Source of the DNA: an uncultured Blautia sp.
Lineage (GTDB): Bacteria > Bacillota > Clostridia > Lachnospirales > Lachnospiraceae
Direction of reading: 5' to 3'
Length of the DNA stretch: 21,560 bases
Assembly (NCBI GenBank): GCA_934394545.1
Contig: CAKRRG010000049.1
Coordinates: 1 to 21,560 of the forward strand
The notes under the pieces are model-generated. The model did not search any database. It was not told where the DNA came from and saw only the letters and a program-made list of their open reading frames with translations. Positions within the stretch are counted from its first letter, which is position 1. Each line of letters starts with the position of its first letter. Shown in pieces: positions 6,448 through 14,481 of this stretch. The position numbers and the translations under genes were made by a program.

Positions 6448-8559
6448 GTGGACGAGTTTTTGATGGAGCGCTACACTCTTGCAAAAGAGAGAATTTGTGA
6501 AATTAAGGATGAAAAGGTAGTACAGCAGCCATATCTGGATTTCTTCCAGAAGACGGCCCTATTTCTGGAAAAGAATATGGAGGTCATGGACGGAGTCGTG
6601 TTTTTGGAGGACGAAAGTACTCCTAAAAAGCTTGCCAGCGTAGATGATTTGTCAATGGAACAGTGGAAATCATTGAATGCCAGGCTTTATGAGGATATCC
6701 TTCCTGAAAATTATGGAAGAAGCTATGGAAATCCGGCTTATGCATGTGAAATGCTTAAGGAATATGGAAAGGAGCTTTCTTTCCTTTATGCAGAGCTGCG
6801 GGGGGCTGTTGTCTATGCCTTCGAAAAAAGATTGTGGGATATGACAGTACTTTTGGAACTGTTTCTGGAGGTTTACGGGGCTTTTTCCCAGGAAGAGCTG
6901 CCTACAGAGGTGGAGCTTCGTGGAATTTTAAATTCCTATGTAAATGATTACTGTCAGGACATGGTGGAGTATCGTACAAGAGAGTGTGTGGATCCGGAAT
7001 TGGATTTTGCTGCAAAGATTATCCGGAATTCTGATTTTACAGATCTTCGTTATCTGTACCTGTTTGGAGAGTATATTACAGAGAATGAACTTGGAGTGGC
7101 GGAGTTTCTTAACGGACTTTCTCAGGAGGAAATTGATTCCTGTGCAAGAACTTATACAGAAGGTTACCGTATGGGCTTTGTAGCCGGCCGCAAGGACCTG
7201 AGTAAAAAGAAAACCGTGAATATCCGTTATAATCTTGGCTTTGAACGCATGGTAAAGGCGGCTATCCTCCAGTTTGAGGCAATGGGGCTGAAGCCTGTGA
7301 TTTTCCGTTATCCCACTCATGTGGTAAACAAGCGTGGAGCGCTTAGGATCGGTTATACAGGTGCTGTTGCAAATCCTCAGTTTGACTATGATCATCGCCA
7401 GGATGCAGCTCTTTTTATGGATCAGGATTTTGTACAGAAGCGCCTTCGCGCATTGCAGACTTCCTATGAGAAATATAAAGAATTGGCTTATGTTCATGCT
7501 GGACCGGCCTGCATAGAAGTGTTTGGCGAGACTCCGTTTTCACCGGTGAGCGTGAAGGAGGTCTGGCAGTTCAATGATATGCAACAGAAGCTGGAAATTG
7601 AGATGCTAAATGAAGCCGGACAGATCACCAATCGCTATATAAAAGGAGATGAGAGAAGCTTTACCATTATTGCTTATCCGGTTCCTGAGATTGGCGGTGA
7701 TTATCAGGAGATATTCCGTCAGATCGTGAAGATCAATAATTTGGATTATCAGCTTTACCAGAAAATCCAGCAGACTATTATTGATACCCTTGATACTGCA
7801 GAGTGGGTATCGGTAAAGGGAAAAGGTATGAATCAGACGGATCTGAAGATCCATCTTCACACTCTTACGGATCCAGCGAATCAGACAAATTTTGAAAACT
7901 GTGTTGCGGATGTAAATATTCCGGTAGGTGAAGTGTTTACTTCTCCGGTGCTTTCCGGCACAAATGGACTTCTTCATGTCAGCAAGGTTTATCTGGGGGG
8001 ATTTCAGTTTTGTGATCTGAAGCTTGGGTTTAAAGATGGAATGATCGTGTCCTATTCCTGCAGTAACTTTGAAACAGAGGAAGAAAATAAGAAATATATT
8101 GAGGATAACATTTTGTTCCACCATCCAACCCTTCCGATGGGAGAGTTTGCTATCGGAACCAACACTACAGCCTATGTAGCTGCTGAGAAATACAACATTG
8201 CAGATAAGTTGCCGATTCTGATCGCTGAGAAAATGGGTCCTCATTTTGCAGTGGGTGATACTTGTTATAGCTGGTCAGAGGATACCGCTGTATTTAACCC
8301 GGATGGCAAAGAAATCATAGCAAGAGATAACGAAGTGTCTATTTTACGAAAAGAAGACATCAGTAAGGCATACCTGGGTTGTCATACAGATATTACCATT
8401 CCTTATGATGAACTGGGCAGTATACGTGTTCTTGGAAAGAATGGAGAAGAAAAATCCATTATTGAAGATGGCAGATTTGTGCTGGAAGGGACAGAGGAAC
8501 TGAACAAGCCTTTTGACCCTGGTATCAGCATGTTTAAGACTGACAGCAAAAATAATTAG
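6448..8559 (+). CDS. M29-type aminopeptidase with long N-terminal extension
   Basis: A 703-residue protein. The C-terminal half (from about residue 430) matches the M29 (aminopeptidase T/PepS) metallopeptidase fold. The likely dinuclear metal ligands are present in order: Glu495 in GEVFTSP, Glu566 in MGEFAIGTN, His599 in GPHFAVGD, Tyr607, and the His646-x-Asp648 pair. Typical M29 enzymes have about 370-410 residues, so roughly 300 residues at the N-terminus are extra and not recognised. It is cytoplasmic, with no signal peptide. The start is GTG 6448, seven bases after AGAGAGG. ATG 6463 would be too far from that site. The last codons contain a 19-base match to the window's repeat element. 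The peptidase assignment rests on motif order and the exact substrate is unknown. Confidence 0.8.
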   Translation: MDEFLMERYTLAKERICEIKDEKVVQQPYLDFFQKTALFLEKNMEVMDGVVFLEDESTPKKLASVDDLSMEQWKSLNARLYEDILPENYGRSYGNPAYACEMLKEYGKELSFLYAELRGAVVYAFEKRLWDMTVLLELFLEVYGAFSQEELPTEVELRGILNSYVNDYCQDMVEYRTRECVDPELDFAAKIIRNSDFTDLRYLYLFGEYITENELGVAEFLNGLSQEEIDSCARTYTEGYRMGFVAGRKDLSKKKTVNIRYNLGFERMVKAAILQFEAMGLKPVIFRYPTHVVNKRGALRIGYTGAVANPQFDYDHRQDAALFMDQDFVQKRLRALQTSYEKYKELAYVHAGPACIEVFGETPFSPVSVKEVWQFNDMQQKLEIEMLNEAGQITNRYIKGDERSFTIIAYPVPEIGGDYQEIFRQIVKINNLDYQLYQKIQQTIIDTLDTAEWVSVKGKGMNQTDLKIHLHTLTDPANQTNFENCVADVNIPVGEVFTSPVLSGTNGLLHVSKVYLGGFQFCDLKLGFKDGMIVSYSCSNFETEEENKKYIEDNILFHHPTLPMGEFAIGTNTTAYVAAEKYNIADKLPILIAEKMGPHFAVGDTCYSWSEDTAVFNPDGKEIIARDNEVSILRKEDISKAYLGCHTDITIPYDELGSIRVLGKNGEEKSIIEDGRFVLEGTEELNKPFDPGISMFKTDSKNN
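8509..8527. repeat. Half-copy of the palindromic element inside a coding region (copy D)
   Basis: The 19 bases CCTTTTGACCCTGGTATCA are identical to the right arm of repeat copy A before pyrE. Here they encode the C-terminal residues around PFDPGIS of the aminopeptidase, about 30 bases before its stop. No left arm is visible. Confidence 0.55.
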
Positions 8560-8590
8560 CCCTTCAAAATTTTTCTTTGCTCTAATCGTA

Positions 8591-8619
8591 TTGACAGAAA
8601 ATGTTATTCTTAGTAGAAT
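8591..8619 (+). promoter_or_regulatory. Sigma-A promoter of the pur operon
   Basis: A perfect TTGACA at 8591-8596, a 17-base spacer and TAGAAT at 8614-8619 (5 of 6) lie in the 105-base gap before purE. Transcription would begin near 8626, giving a leader of about 40 bases. That is too short for a purine riboswitch, and none is seen. Confidence 0.8.
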
Positions 8620-8664
8620 TTACGCGAATAGTAGTTCTAAATCATATATAAAGAGGAGAATATT

Positions 8665-9171
8665 ATGCCAAAAGTAGGAATTGTAATGGGCAGCGATTCA
8701 GATATGCCAGTTATGAGCAAAGCAGCAGACATCCTTGAGAAGCTTGGAATTGATTATGAAATGCGTATTATTTCCGCACACAGAGAGCCGGACGTGTTCT
8801 TTGAGTATGCGAAGACAGCCGAAGAAAAAGGATTTAAAGTCATTATTGCAGGAGCGGGTATGGCTGCACATTTACCAGGAATGTGCGCGGCAATTTTCCC
8901 AATGCCGGTTATCGGAATTCCTATGCACACTACATCTCTTGGAGGAAGAGATTCTCTTTACTCCATTGTACAGATGCCATCCGGCATTCCGGTAGCAACT
9001 GTTGCAATTAACGGAGGCGCAAATGCAGGTCTTCTTGCAGCGAAGATACTTGCAACATCTGATCCGGAGCTTCTGGATCGTCTGAAAGCCTATAGCCAGG
9101 AGCTTAAGGAACAGGTAGAAGCGAAGGATGCGAAGCTGCAGGAAGTGGGACATAAGGCTTATACAAAATAA
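8665..9171 (+). CDS. purE: N5-carboxyaminoimidazole ribonucleotide mutase (class I PurE)
   Basis: Converts N5-CAIR to CAIR in purine synthesis. The 168-residue protein shows the class I signatures: GSDSDMPVM at residues 9-17, SAHREPD near residue 40 with the catalytic His, and the GAGMAAHLPGM and GIPMHT loops. It has an AGAGGAG ribosome binding site and follows a consensus promoter, so it heads the purE-M-N-D unit. Class I PurE normally needs PurK for its substrate, and no purK is in the window. The 134-base gap to purM is filled by a hairpin-forming repeat that could modulate read-through. Confidence 0.96.
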   Translation: MPKVGIVMGSDSDMPVMSKAADILEKLGIDYEMRIISAHREPDVFFEYAKTAEEKGFKVIIAGAGMAAHLPGMCAAIFPMPVIGIPMHTTSLGGRDSLYSIVQMPSGIPVATVAINGGANAGLLAAKILATSDPELLDRLKAYSQELKEQVEAKDAKLQEVGHKAYTK

Positions 9172-9173
9172 AG

Positions 9174-9256
9174 AAATACCCAAGGGGTCAAGAGATCAAA
9201 AATCCTCTTGCAAGCGAGCTTGCATCGGCTTTTTGACCTTTTGCCCCTGGTATCAT
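9174..9256. repeat. Palindromic element copy B, between purE and purM
   Basis: The most complete copy, about 83 bases. The left arm runs from ATACC at 9176 through AAGGGGTCAAGAGATCAAAAA. The right arm runs from CTTTTTGACCTTTTGCCCC to GGTATCAT. The arms pair imperfectly over some 25 positions. An inner hairpin TGCAAG-CGAG-CTTGCA occupies 9209-9224. Positions 9215-9260 are identical over 46 bases to 16497-16542. It may act as an attenuator or mRNA stabiliser between purE and purM. Confidence 0.75.
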
Positions 9257-9305
9257 CATCTTATAAAGAAAATGGAAAATACATAAATTCTGGGAGGAAA
9301 CAGGC

Positions 9306-10331
9306 ATGGATTACAAGAAAGCGGGCGTTGATATTGAGGCAGGATACAAATCAGTAGAGTTAATGAAACAGCACATTGCGAAGACAATGAGACCAGAGGT
9401 GCTTGGAGGAATCGGTGGATTTTCAGGCGCTTTTTCTATGAATGGTTTCAAGAACATGGAAGAACCAACTTTGGTTTCCGGTACAGACGGGGTTGGAACC
9501 AAGCTGAAACTGGCCTTTGTGATGGACAAACATGATACAGTGGGAATTGATTGCGTGGCAATGTGTGTAAATGATATTGCATGTGCAGGTGGAGAGCCTC
9601 TTTTCTTCCTGGATTACATTGCATGTGGAAAGAACTATCCGGAGAAGATCGCAGAGATCGTGAAGGGTGTTGCAGAAGGCTGCTGCCAGTCAGATGCAGC
9701 TCTTATTGGTGGAGAGACCGCTGAGATGCCTGGATTCTATCCGGTAGATGAATATGACCTTGCTGGATTTGCAGTTGGCGTTGTGGATAAGAAGGATCTG
9801 ATCACTGGCGAGAACTTAAATCCGGGAGATGTACTGATCGGAATGGCTTCTTCCGGTGTACACAGCAATGGATTTTCTCTTGTACGTAAAGTTTTCGAGA
9901 TGACCAAGGAATCCCTTGATACTTATTATGAGGAGCTTGGAACGACTCTCGGTGAAGCATTGCTGGCTCCAACCAAGATTTATGTGAAAGCCCTTAAGAG
10001 CATCAAGAATGCAGGGGTTAAGATTCATGCATGCAGTCATATCACAGGCGGCGGTTTCTATGAGAATGTGCCTCGTATGCTGAAAGAGGGTACAAGAGCT
10101 GTTATTGAGAAAGACAGCTATCCGGTGCTTCCAATCTTCAAGCTTCTTGCAAAGACAGGCGATATTGAAGAGAAAATGATGTATAACACATACAATATGG
10201 GACTTGGTATGGTTATGGCAGTTGATCCGGCAGATGTTGACAAGACAATGGAGGCAATCAAGGCAGCAGGTGAGACACCATATGTAGTAGGACGCATTGA
10301 AGCAGGAGAAAAGGGAGTGACATTATGCTAA
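9306..10331 (+). CDS. purM: Phosphoribosylformylglycinamidine cyclo-ligase (AIR synthetase)
   Basis: Closes the imidazole ring of purines, using ATP to turn FGAM into AIR. The 341 residues match the family length. Visible signatures are the N-terminal [47 protein letters not shown] and [11 protein letters not shown], all conserved in PurM, and the C-terminal [16 protein letters not shown]. The ATG follows GGGAGGA. The stop overlaps the purN start by seven bases, so the two are probably translationally coupled. Confidence 0.97.
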   Translation: MDYKKAGVDIEAGYKSVELMKQHIAKTMRPEVLGGIGGFSGAFSMNGFKNMEEPTLVSGTDGVGTKLKLAFVMDKHDTVGIDCVAMCVNDIACAGGEPLFFLDYIACGKNYPEKIAEIVKGVAEGCCQSDAALIGGETAEMPGFYPVDEYDLAGFAVGVVDKKDLITGENLNPGDVLIGMASSGVHSNGFSLVRKVFEMTKESLDTYYEELGTTLGEALLAPTKIYVKALKSIKNAGVKIHACSHITGGGFYENVPRMLKEGTRAVIEKDSYPVLPIFKLLAKTGDIEEKMMYNTYNMGLGMVMAVDPADVDKTMEAIKAAGETPYVVGRIEAGEKGVTLC

Positions 10332-10951
10332 AGGTTGCTGTCCTGGTATCAGGAGGCGGTACCAATCTCCAGGCAATCCTGGATGGGATTGATTCCGGTA
10401 AGATCACAAATGCAGAGGTTTCCCTTGTGATCAGTAATAATCCAAAGGCGTACGCACTGGATAGAGCAAGAAATCATAATATAGAGGCTGTTTGTATTTC
10501 TCCAAAGGAATATGAGAGTCGTGAAGACTTTCACAAGGCTCTTTTACAGAAATTACAGGAAAGCGGGGCAGAACTGATCGTTCTTGCAGGATATCTGGTT
10601 GCCATTCCTTCCATGATCGTTGAGGCATTTCCGAATAAGATCATCAACATTCATCCGTCCTTGATTCCGTCTTTTTGCGGCGTAGGCTATTATGGACTTC
10701 ATGTTCATGAGGCTGCCTTGAAAAGAGGGGTAAAGGTAACAGGTGCTACGGTTCACTTCGTTGACGCAGGCACGGATACTGGTCCGATCATTTTACAGAA
10801 GGCAGTTAAGATTGAACCGGATGACACACCACAGTCTCTTCAGAGAAGCGTTATGGAGAAGGCAGAATGGAAAATCCTTCCAAAGGCAATCAATCTGATT
10901 GCAAATGGAAAGGTTTCTGTGGAAGATCATATTGTGACCATCAGCGATTAA
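10325..10951 (+). CDS. purN: Phosphoribosylglycinamide formyltransferase (folate-dependent)
   Basis: Transfers formyl from 10-formyl-tetrahydrofolate to GAR, giving FGAR. The 208-residue protein starts [18 protein letters not shown], the phosphate-binding region. The catalytic triad is present as Asn108 and His110 in [10 protein letters not shown] and Asp151 in TDTGPI. After IPSF a short FCGVGYYG insertion precedes the GLHVHEAAL helix. This form is, as I recall, usual in clostridial PurN. The gene overlaps purM by seven bases and is ten bases from purD, so all three belong to one transcript. Confidence 0.96.
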   Translation: MLKVAVLVSGGGTNLQAILDGIDSGKITNAEVSLVISNNPKAYALDRARNHNIEAVCISPKEYESREDFHKALLQKLQESGAELIVLAGYLVAIPSMIVEAFPNKIINIHPSLIPSFCGVGYYGLHVHEAALKRGVKVTGATVHFVDAGTDTGPIILQKAVKIEPDDTPQSLQRSVMEKAEWKILPKAINLIANGKVSVEDHIVTISD

Positions 10952-10961
10952 GGAGGATGTT

Positions 10962-12236
10962 ATGAAAGTACTGATCGTAGGAAGCGGCGGAAGAGAACAT
11001 GCCATTGCATGGAGTGTGGCCAAAAGCCCCAAGGTAGACAAGATTTATTGTGCGCCGGGAAATGCAGGAATTGCAGAATATGCAGAGTGTGTAAATATTG
11101 GTGCCATGGAATTTGAGAAGCTTGCTGATTTTGCCCAGGATAATAAAGTGGATCTTACCATTATCGGTATGGATGATCCTCTTGTGGGTGGTGTTGTAGA
11201 TGAATTTGAGGCTCGGGGCCTGCGTGTGTTCGGACCTCGTAAGAATGCTGCAATTCTGGAAGGCTCTAAAGCCTTTTCCAAGGATCTGATGAAGAAATAC
11301 AAGATTCCTACTGCAGCATATGAGAATTTTGATGATCCAAAGATGGCGCTGGAATATCTTCACACAAAGGCTAAATTTCCAATCGTTCTGAAAGCAGACG
11401 GACTTGCTCTTGGAAAAGGCGTTCTGATCTGCCAGAATCTTCAGGAGGCAGAAGCCGGTGTGCAGGAGATCATGGAGGATAAGAAATTCGGAAGTGCAGG
11501 AAACACTATGGTTATAGAGGAATTTATGACCGGACGTGAGGTATCCGTTCTTTCCTTCGTGGATGGAAAAACAATCAAGACGATGACCTCTGCACAGGAT
11601 CACAAACGTGCGAAAGACGGAGATCAGGGCTTGAATACAGGTGGAATGGGAACCTTTTCACCAAGCCCGTTTTATACAAAAGAGGTGGATGAATTCTGCC
11701 GGAAATATGTATATCAGCCAACTGTTGATGCAATGGCAGCAGAGGGAAGAGAATTTAAAGGAATTATTTTCTTCGGGCTGATGCTTACGAAAGATGGTCC
11801 CAAGGTATTGGAGTATAATGCCCGTTTTGGCGATCCGGAAGCACAGGTGGTACTTCCTCGTATGAAGAATGACATTGTGGAAGTAATGGAAGCTTGTATT
11901 GACGGAACATTAGATCAGATCGATCTGCAGTTTGAGGATAATGCAGCGGTATGTGTGGTTCTGGCAAGTGACGGATATCCTGTGAAATACGAAAAAGAAA
12001 TTCCTATGTCTGGATTTGAGAAGTTCAAGGATAAAGAAGGCTATTATTGTTTCCATGCAGGAACCAAATTTAAAGATGGACAGATTGTTACAAACGGTGG
12101 ACGTGTTGTGGGAATTACTGCAACAGGAAGCAATCTGAAAGAGGCCAGAAAGAATGCCTACGAGGCAACAGAATGGATCACTTTCGCAAATAAATATATG
12201 CGTCATGATATAGGAAAAGCAATTGACGAGGCATAA
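10962..12236 (+). CDS. purD: Phosphoribosylamine-glycine ligase (GAR synthetase)
   Basis: An ATP-grasp ligase that joins glycine to phosphoribosylamine, making GAR. The 424 residues are the usual single-domain bacterial length. Conserved parts are the N-terminal LIVGSGGREHAIAW, the ATP-grasp region from FSKDLMKKYKIPTA through VLKADGLALGKGV, the signature MTSAQDHKRAKDGD and NTGGMGTFSPSP, and the metal-binding EYNARFGDPEAQVVLPR. An AGGAGG site lies just before the ATG. It is the last gene of the pur unit and is followed by a clear intrinsic terminator. Confidence 0.97.
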   Translation: MKVLIVGSGGREHAIAWSVAKSPKVDKIYCAPGNAGIAEYAECVNIGAMEFEKLADFAQDNKVDLTIIGMDDPLVGGVVDEFEARGLRVFGPRKNAAILEGSKAFSKDLMKKYKIPTAAYENFDDPKMALEYLHTKAKFPIVLKADGLALGKGVLICQNLQEAEAGVQEIMEDKKFGSAGNTMVIEEFMTGREVSVLSFVDGKTIKTMTSAQDHKRAKDGDQGLNTGGMGTFSPSPFYTKEVDEFCRKYVYQPTVDAMAAEGREFKGIIFFGLMLTKDGPKVLEYNARFGDPEAQVVLPRMKNDIVEVMEACIDGTLDQIDLQFEDNAAVCVVLASDGYPVKYEKEIPMSGFEKFKDKEGYYCFHAGTKFKDGQIVTNGGRVVGITATGSNLKEARKNAYEATEWITFANKYMRHDIGKAIDEA

Positions 12237-12252
12237 TTAAATAGTTTAAAAT

Positions 12253-12287
12253 AGGCAGGAGACAAAATGCGTTTCCTGTCTGTTTTT
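12253..12287 (+). terminator. Intrinsic terminator of the pur operon
   Basis: AGGCAGGAGA at 12253-12262 pairs with TTTCCTGTCT at 12272-12281 over ten positions (two G-U), closing a nine-base loop, and is followed by GTTTTT. It lies 17 bases after the purD stop. Confidence 0.8.
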
Positions 12288-12312
12288 GCATATGAGAAGG
12301 ATACTGTATGTT
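12285..12312 (+). promoter_or_regulatory. Weak promoter candidate for the flavodiiron gene
   Basis: TTTGCA at 12285-12290 and TATGTT at 12307-12312, 16 bases apart, are the best hexamer pair between the pur terminator and the flavodiiron start. Each matches about four of six positions. The gene needs a start here because a terminator precedes it, but the exact site is uncertain. Confidence 0.3.
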
Positions 12313-12364
12313 AGAAGATAAAGACAGAATTAAGAGACTGTAAGTCACAGAAGGAGGAATTATC

Positions 12365-13558
12365 ATGTACAACGTAAAGAAAGTAAACGAAGATTTATAC
12401 TGGATCGGCGCAAGTGACAGAAGGCTTGCCCTGTTTGAAAATATCTATCCAATTCCAAGAGGAGTATCTTATAACTCCTATGTGCTTCTGGATGAGCAGA
12501 CAGTCCTTCTGGACACGGTAGATAAGTCTGTAAGCGGACAGTTTTTTGAGAATCTGGAGCATGTTCTGGACGGCAGAAAACTGGATTATATGATCGTAAA
12601 CCATATGGAGCCTGATCACTGTGCAGTTGTCGAAGAGGTGGTAAGAAGATTCCCGGAAGTGAAGGTTGTGGGAAACGCTAAGACCTTTAACATGATGAAG
12701 CAGTTCTTTACCTTTGATGTAGATGCGCATGCAGTTGTGATCAAAGAAGGCGATACCATCAGCACAGGGAAGCATACCCTTGCTTTTGCTATGATTCCAA
12801 TGGTTCACTGGCCGGAAGCAATGGTTACATACGATGCTTATAACAAAGTGCTTTTCAGCGCAGATGCTTTCGGAACCTTCGGCGCATTGAATGGAAATGT
12901 GTTTGCTGACGAAGTAAATTTCAAGGAAGAGTGGCTGGAGGATGCCAGAAGATATCTGGTAAACATTGTTGGTAAATATGGCGCACCGGTTCAGACTGCT
13001 TTAAAGAAGGCTCTTACACTGGACATTGCCATGATCTGCCCACTGCATGGACCAATCTGGAGAGAAGACCTTGGCTGGTTTATTGACAAATATCAGAAAT
13101 GGAGTACCTATACACCAGAGGATCATAATGTTGTGGTAATGTACGCTTCTATTTATGGAAATACGGAGAATGCGGCTGATGTCCTTGCAGGTAAGCTGGC
13201 TGATGCGGGAGAGAAGAATGTTAAGGTTTATGATGTTTCCGTAACCGATCCGTCCTATTTATTAGCGGAAGCATTCCGTTGTGACAGAATCGTATTCGCA
13301 TGCCCTACTTATAATGGCGGCCTTTTCCCGAAGATGGAGACCTTGCTTCATGAGCTTGCTGCCCATAATCTCCAGAAGAGAAAGGTGGCAGTGCTGGAAA
13401 ATGGTACCTGGGCACCTACAGCAGGAAGACAGATGAGAGAGATCCTTTCCGGAATGAAGGATATGGAAATCTGGGAGGAGACCGTAACGGTTAAATCTGC
13501 CCTGAAGGAAGACCAGCTGGCACAGATCGATCAGATTGTGAACTTTATGACAAAATAA
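12365..13558 (+). CDS. Class A flavodiiron protein (O2/NO reductase)
   Basis: A 397-residue enzyme that reduces O2 to water, and in some members NO to N2O, protecting anaerobes. The first 250 residues form a metallo-beta-lactamase-like domain with a complete diiron set: His80, Glu82, Asp84 and His85 in HMEPDHC, His148 in VHWPEAM, Asp167 in SADAFG and His228 in PLHGP. The spacing agrees with the family. The rest is a flavodoxin domain with the FMN loop ASIYGNTE at about 261-268 and ACPTYNGG. No rubredoxin domain is fused, so an external electron donor is needed. A strong AAGGAGGA site precedes the ATG. It stands alone between the pur terminator and a pair of secreted-protein genes. Confidence 0.93.
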   Translation: MYNVKKVNEDLYWIGASDRRLALFENIYPIPRGVSYNSYVLLDEQTVLLDTVDKSVSGQFFENLEHVLDGRKLDYMIVNHMEPDHCAVVEEVVRRFPEVKVVGNAKTFNMMKQFFTFDVDAHAVVIKEGDTISTGKHTLAFAMIPMVHWPEAMVTYDAYNKVLFSADAFGTFGALNGNVFADEVNFKEEWLEDARRYLVNIVGKYGAPVQTALKKALTLDIAMICPLHGPIWREDLGWFIDKYQKWSTYTPEDHNVVVMYASIYGNTENAADVLAGKLADAGEKNVKVYDVSVTDPSYLLAEAFRCDRIVFACPTYNGGLFPKMETLLHELAAHNLQKRKVAVLENGTWAPTAGRQMREILSGMKDMEIWEETVTVKSALKEDQLAQIDQIVNFMTK

Positions 13559-13605
13559 GACTGAAATCCGGCAGTGTTTTCTTTTTTGTGGAGAAAGTAG
13601 GTAAA

Positions 13606-14439
13606 ATGAAAGGGAAAAAGATGCTTTTATGGACTATGGCTGCAGCTTTTTTGTTTGTATCACCTGCTAAGGTGAGGGCGGCAGAGATTCCAGGACAAAT
13701 AACCACAGAGGCTGCAGGTTATGACCAGAGTAATAAAGAGAACTTACAGAAAAAAGATGAACACATATACCAAGGCGGCTGCAAGATTAATGGTAAAGTT
13801 TATGTTTTTGATGAACAGGGACATATTCTGAAAAATAAAAAGAATAAGATGGTAACGGTCCTTGGCAATAAGTATTATATTACCAATAAAAAGGGAAACC
13901 CTGCAACCGGATATTTTGTTTACCGCAACAATCTTTATTATGCGGATACAAAAGGCAGATGTTATATAGACCGTGCAAAGAGCAAGTTCTATTTTACCAG
14001 CAAAGGCAGTGCGAAGAAAACTACAGATGTTCTTCTAAAAATACAGGCAATGCAGACGCTTTCCAAAATCACCAATTCCAAGATGACACGTTCTCAGAAG
14101 CTTAAAGCCTGTTGGAATTATCTGGTTAGTGACAAAAATTTCAGATATGCAGGAAGTGATCCTAATCGAAAACGAAAAGACTGGTACAAAATTACTGCTG
14201 TAAATATGTTAAAGACCAGAAGCGGTAACTGTTATTCTTTTGCATGTGCTTTTGCAGCTTTAGCAAAGGAACTGGGTTATAAGAATGTGAAGCTTTTGTG
14301 TGGTTACGATCACTGCTGGGTTACAATAAATGGAAAGCATTATGATCCCCAGGCACATTTTACTATATGGATGAAGAATATATATGGTCTGAAGAAGTCG
14401 CCTCTTGGAAATGAGGTTAATGTATACAGATTTGTGTAA
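13606..14439 (+). CDS. Secreted transglutaminase-like protein with cell-wall-binding-like module, copy 1
   Basis: A 277-residue exported protein. A signal peptide is evident (MKGKKM, a hydrophobic stretch, then VRA-AE). A linker is followed at about residues 55-125 by a tyrosine- and glycine-rich part (GKVYVFDEQGHILKN, TGYFVYRNNLYYAD) resembling cell-wall or choline-binding repeats. The C-terminal half looks like a transglutaminase-fold domain with a Cys209-His236-Asp247 triad in SGNCYSFACA, YDHCWV and HYDPQ. Most such bacterial domains act as proteases or peptide-modifying enzymes, so the substrate is unknown. ATG 13606 is preferred. A GTG at 13588 would add six residues and lies upstream of the GGAG site. 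The next gene is a paralogue. Confidence 0.8.
   Translation: MKGKKMLLWTMAAAFLFVSPAKVRAAEIPGQITTEAAGYDQSNKENLQKKDEHIYQGGCKINGKVYVFDEQGHILKNKKNKMVTVLGNKYYITNKKGNPATGYFVYRNNLYYADTKGRCYIDRAKSKFYFTSKGSAKKTTDVLLKIQAMQTLSKITNSKMTRSQKLKACWNYLVSDKNFRYAGSDPNRKRKDWYKITAVNMLKTRSGNCYSFACAFAALAKELGYKNVKLLCGYDHCWVTINGKHYDPQAHFTIWMKNIYGLKKSPLGNEVNVYRFV
13774..13948 (+). repeat. Near-identical paralogue block, first copy (partner 14635-14809)
   Basis: A 175-base stretch encoding the aromatic repeat-like module is shared with 14635-14809 at a constant offset of 861 with four mismatches by eye. Flanking DNA on both sides is clearly different between the two genes. Confidence 0.85.
14038..14111 (+). repeat. Second identical paralogue block (partner 14905-14978)
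   Basis: Seventy-four bases encoding KIQAMQTLSKITNSK and the following helix are identical to 14905-14978 at an offset of 867. The DNA between this block and the first one has diverged. Confidence 0.85.
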
Positions 14440-14481
14440 ACGTATCTGAAACGGATAAGAGTATAAGAGGGAACAGAAAAA

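Noticed and set aside
6928..7497. A long open frame on the minus strand opposite the aminopeptidase (about 190 codons).
   Set aside because: It has no recognisable protein features or ribosome site and lies fully opposite a well-supported gene. It is a by-product of that gene's codon use.
8620..8664. Possible PurBox or purine riboswitch in the purE leader (CGAATAGTAGTTC, TAGAA and TTCTA).
   Set aside because: The leader is about 40 bases, too short for the riboswitch, and the palindromic bases do not match a PurR box well.
10343..10356. CCTGGTATCA in purN as another copy of the repeat element.
   Set aside because: The ten-base match falls in codons for the conserved LVSGGGTN motif and has no flanking element sequence, so it is probably coincidence.
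12308..12343. An 11-codon frame (MLEDKDRIKRL) before the flavodiiron gene, possible leader peptide.
   Set aside because: It has only a weak ribosome site, no regulatory codon run, and no associated hairpin or attenuator. A frame this short arises easily by chance.
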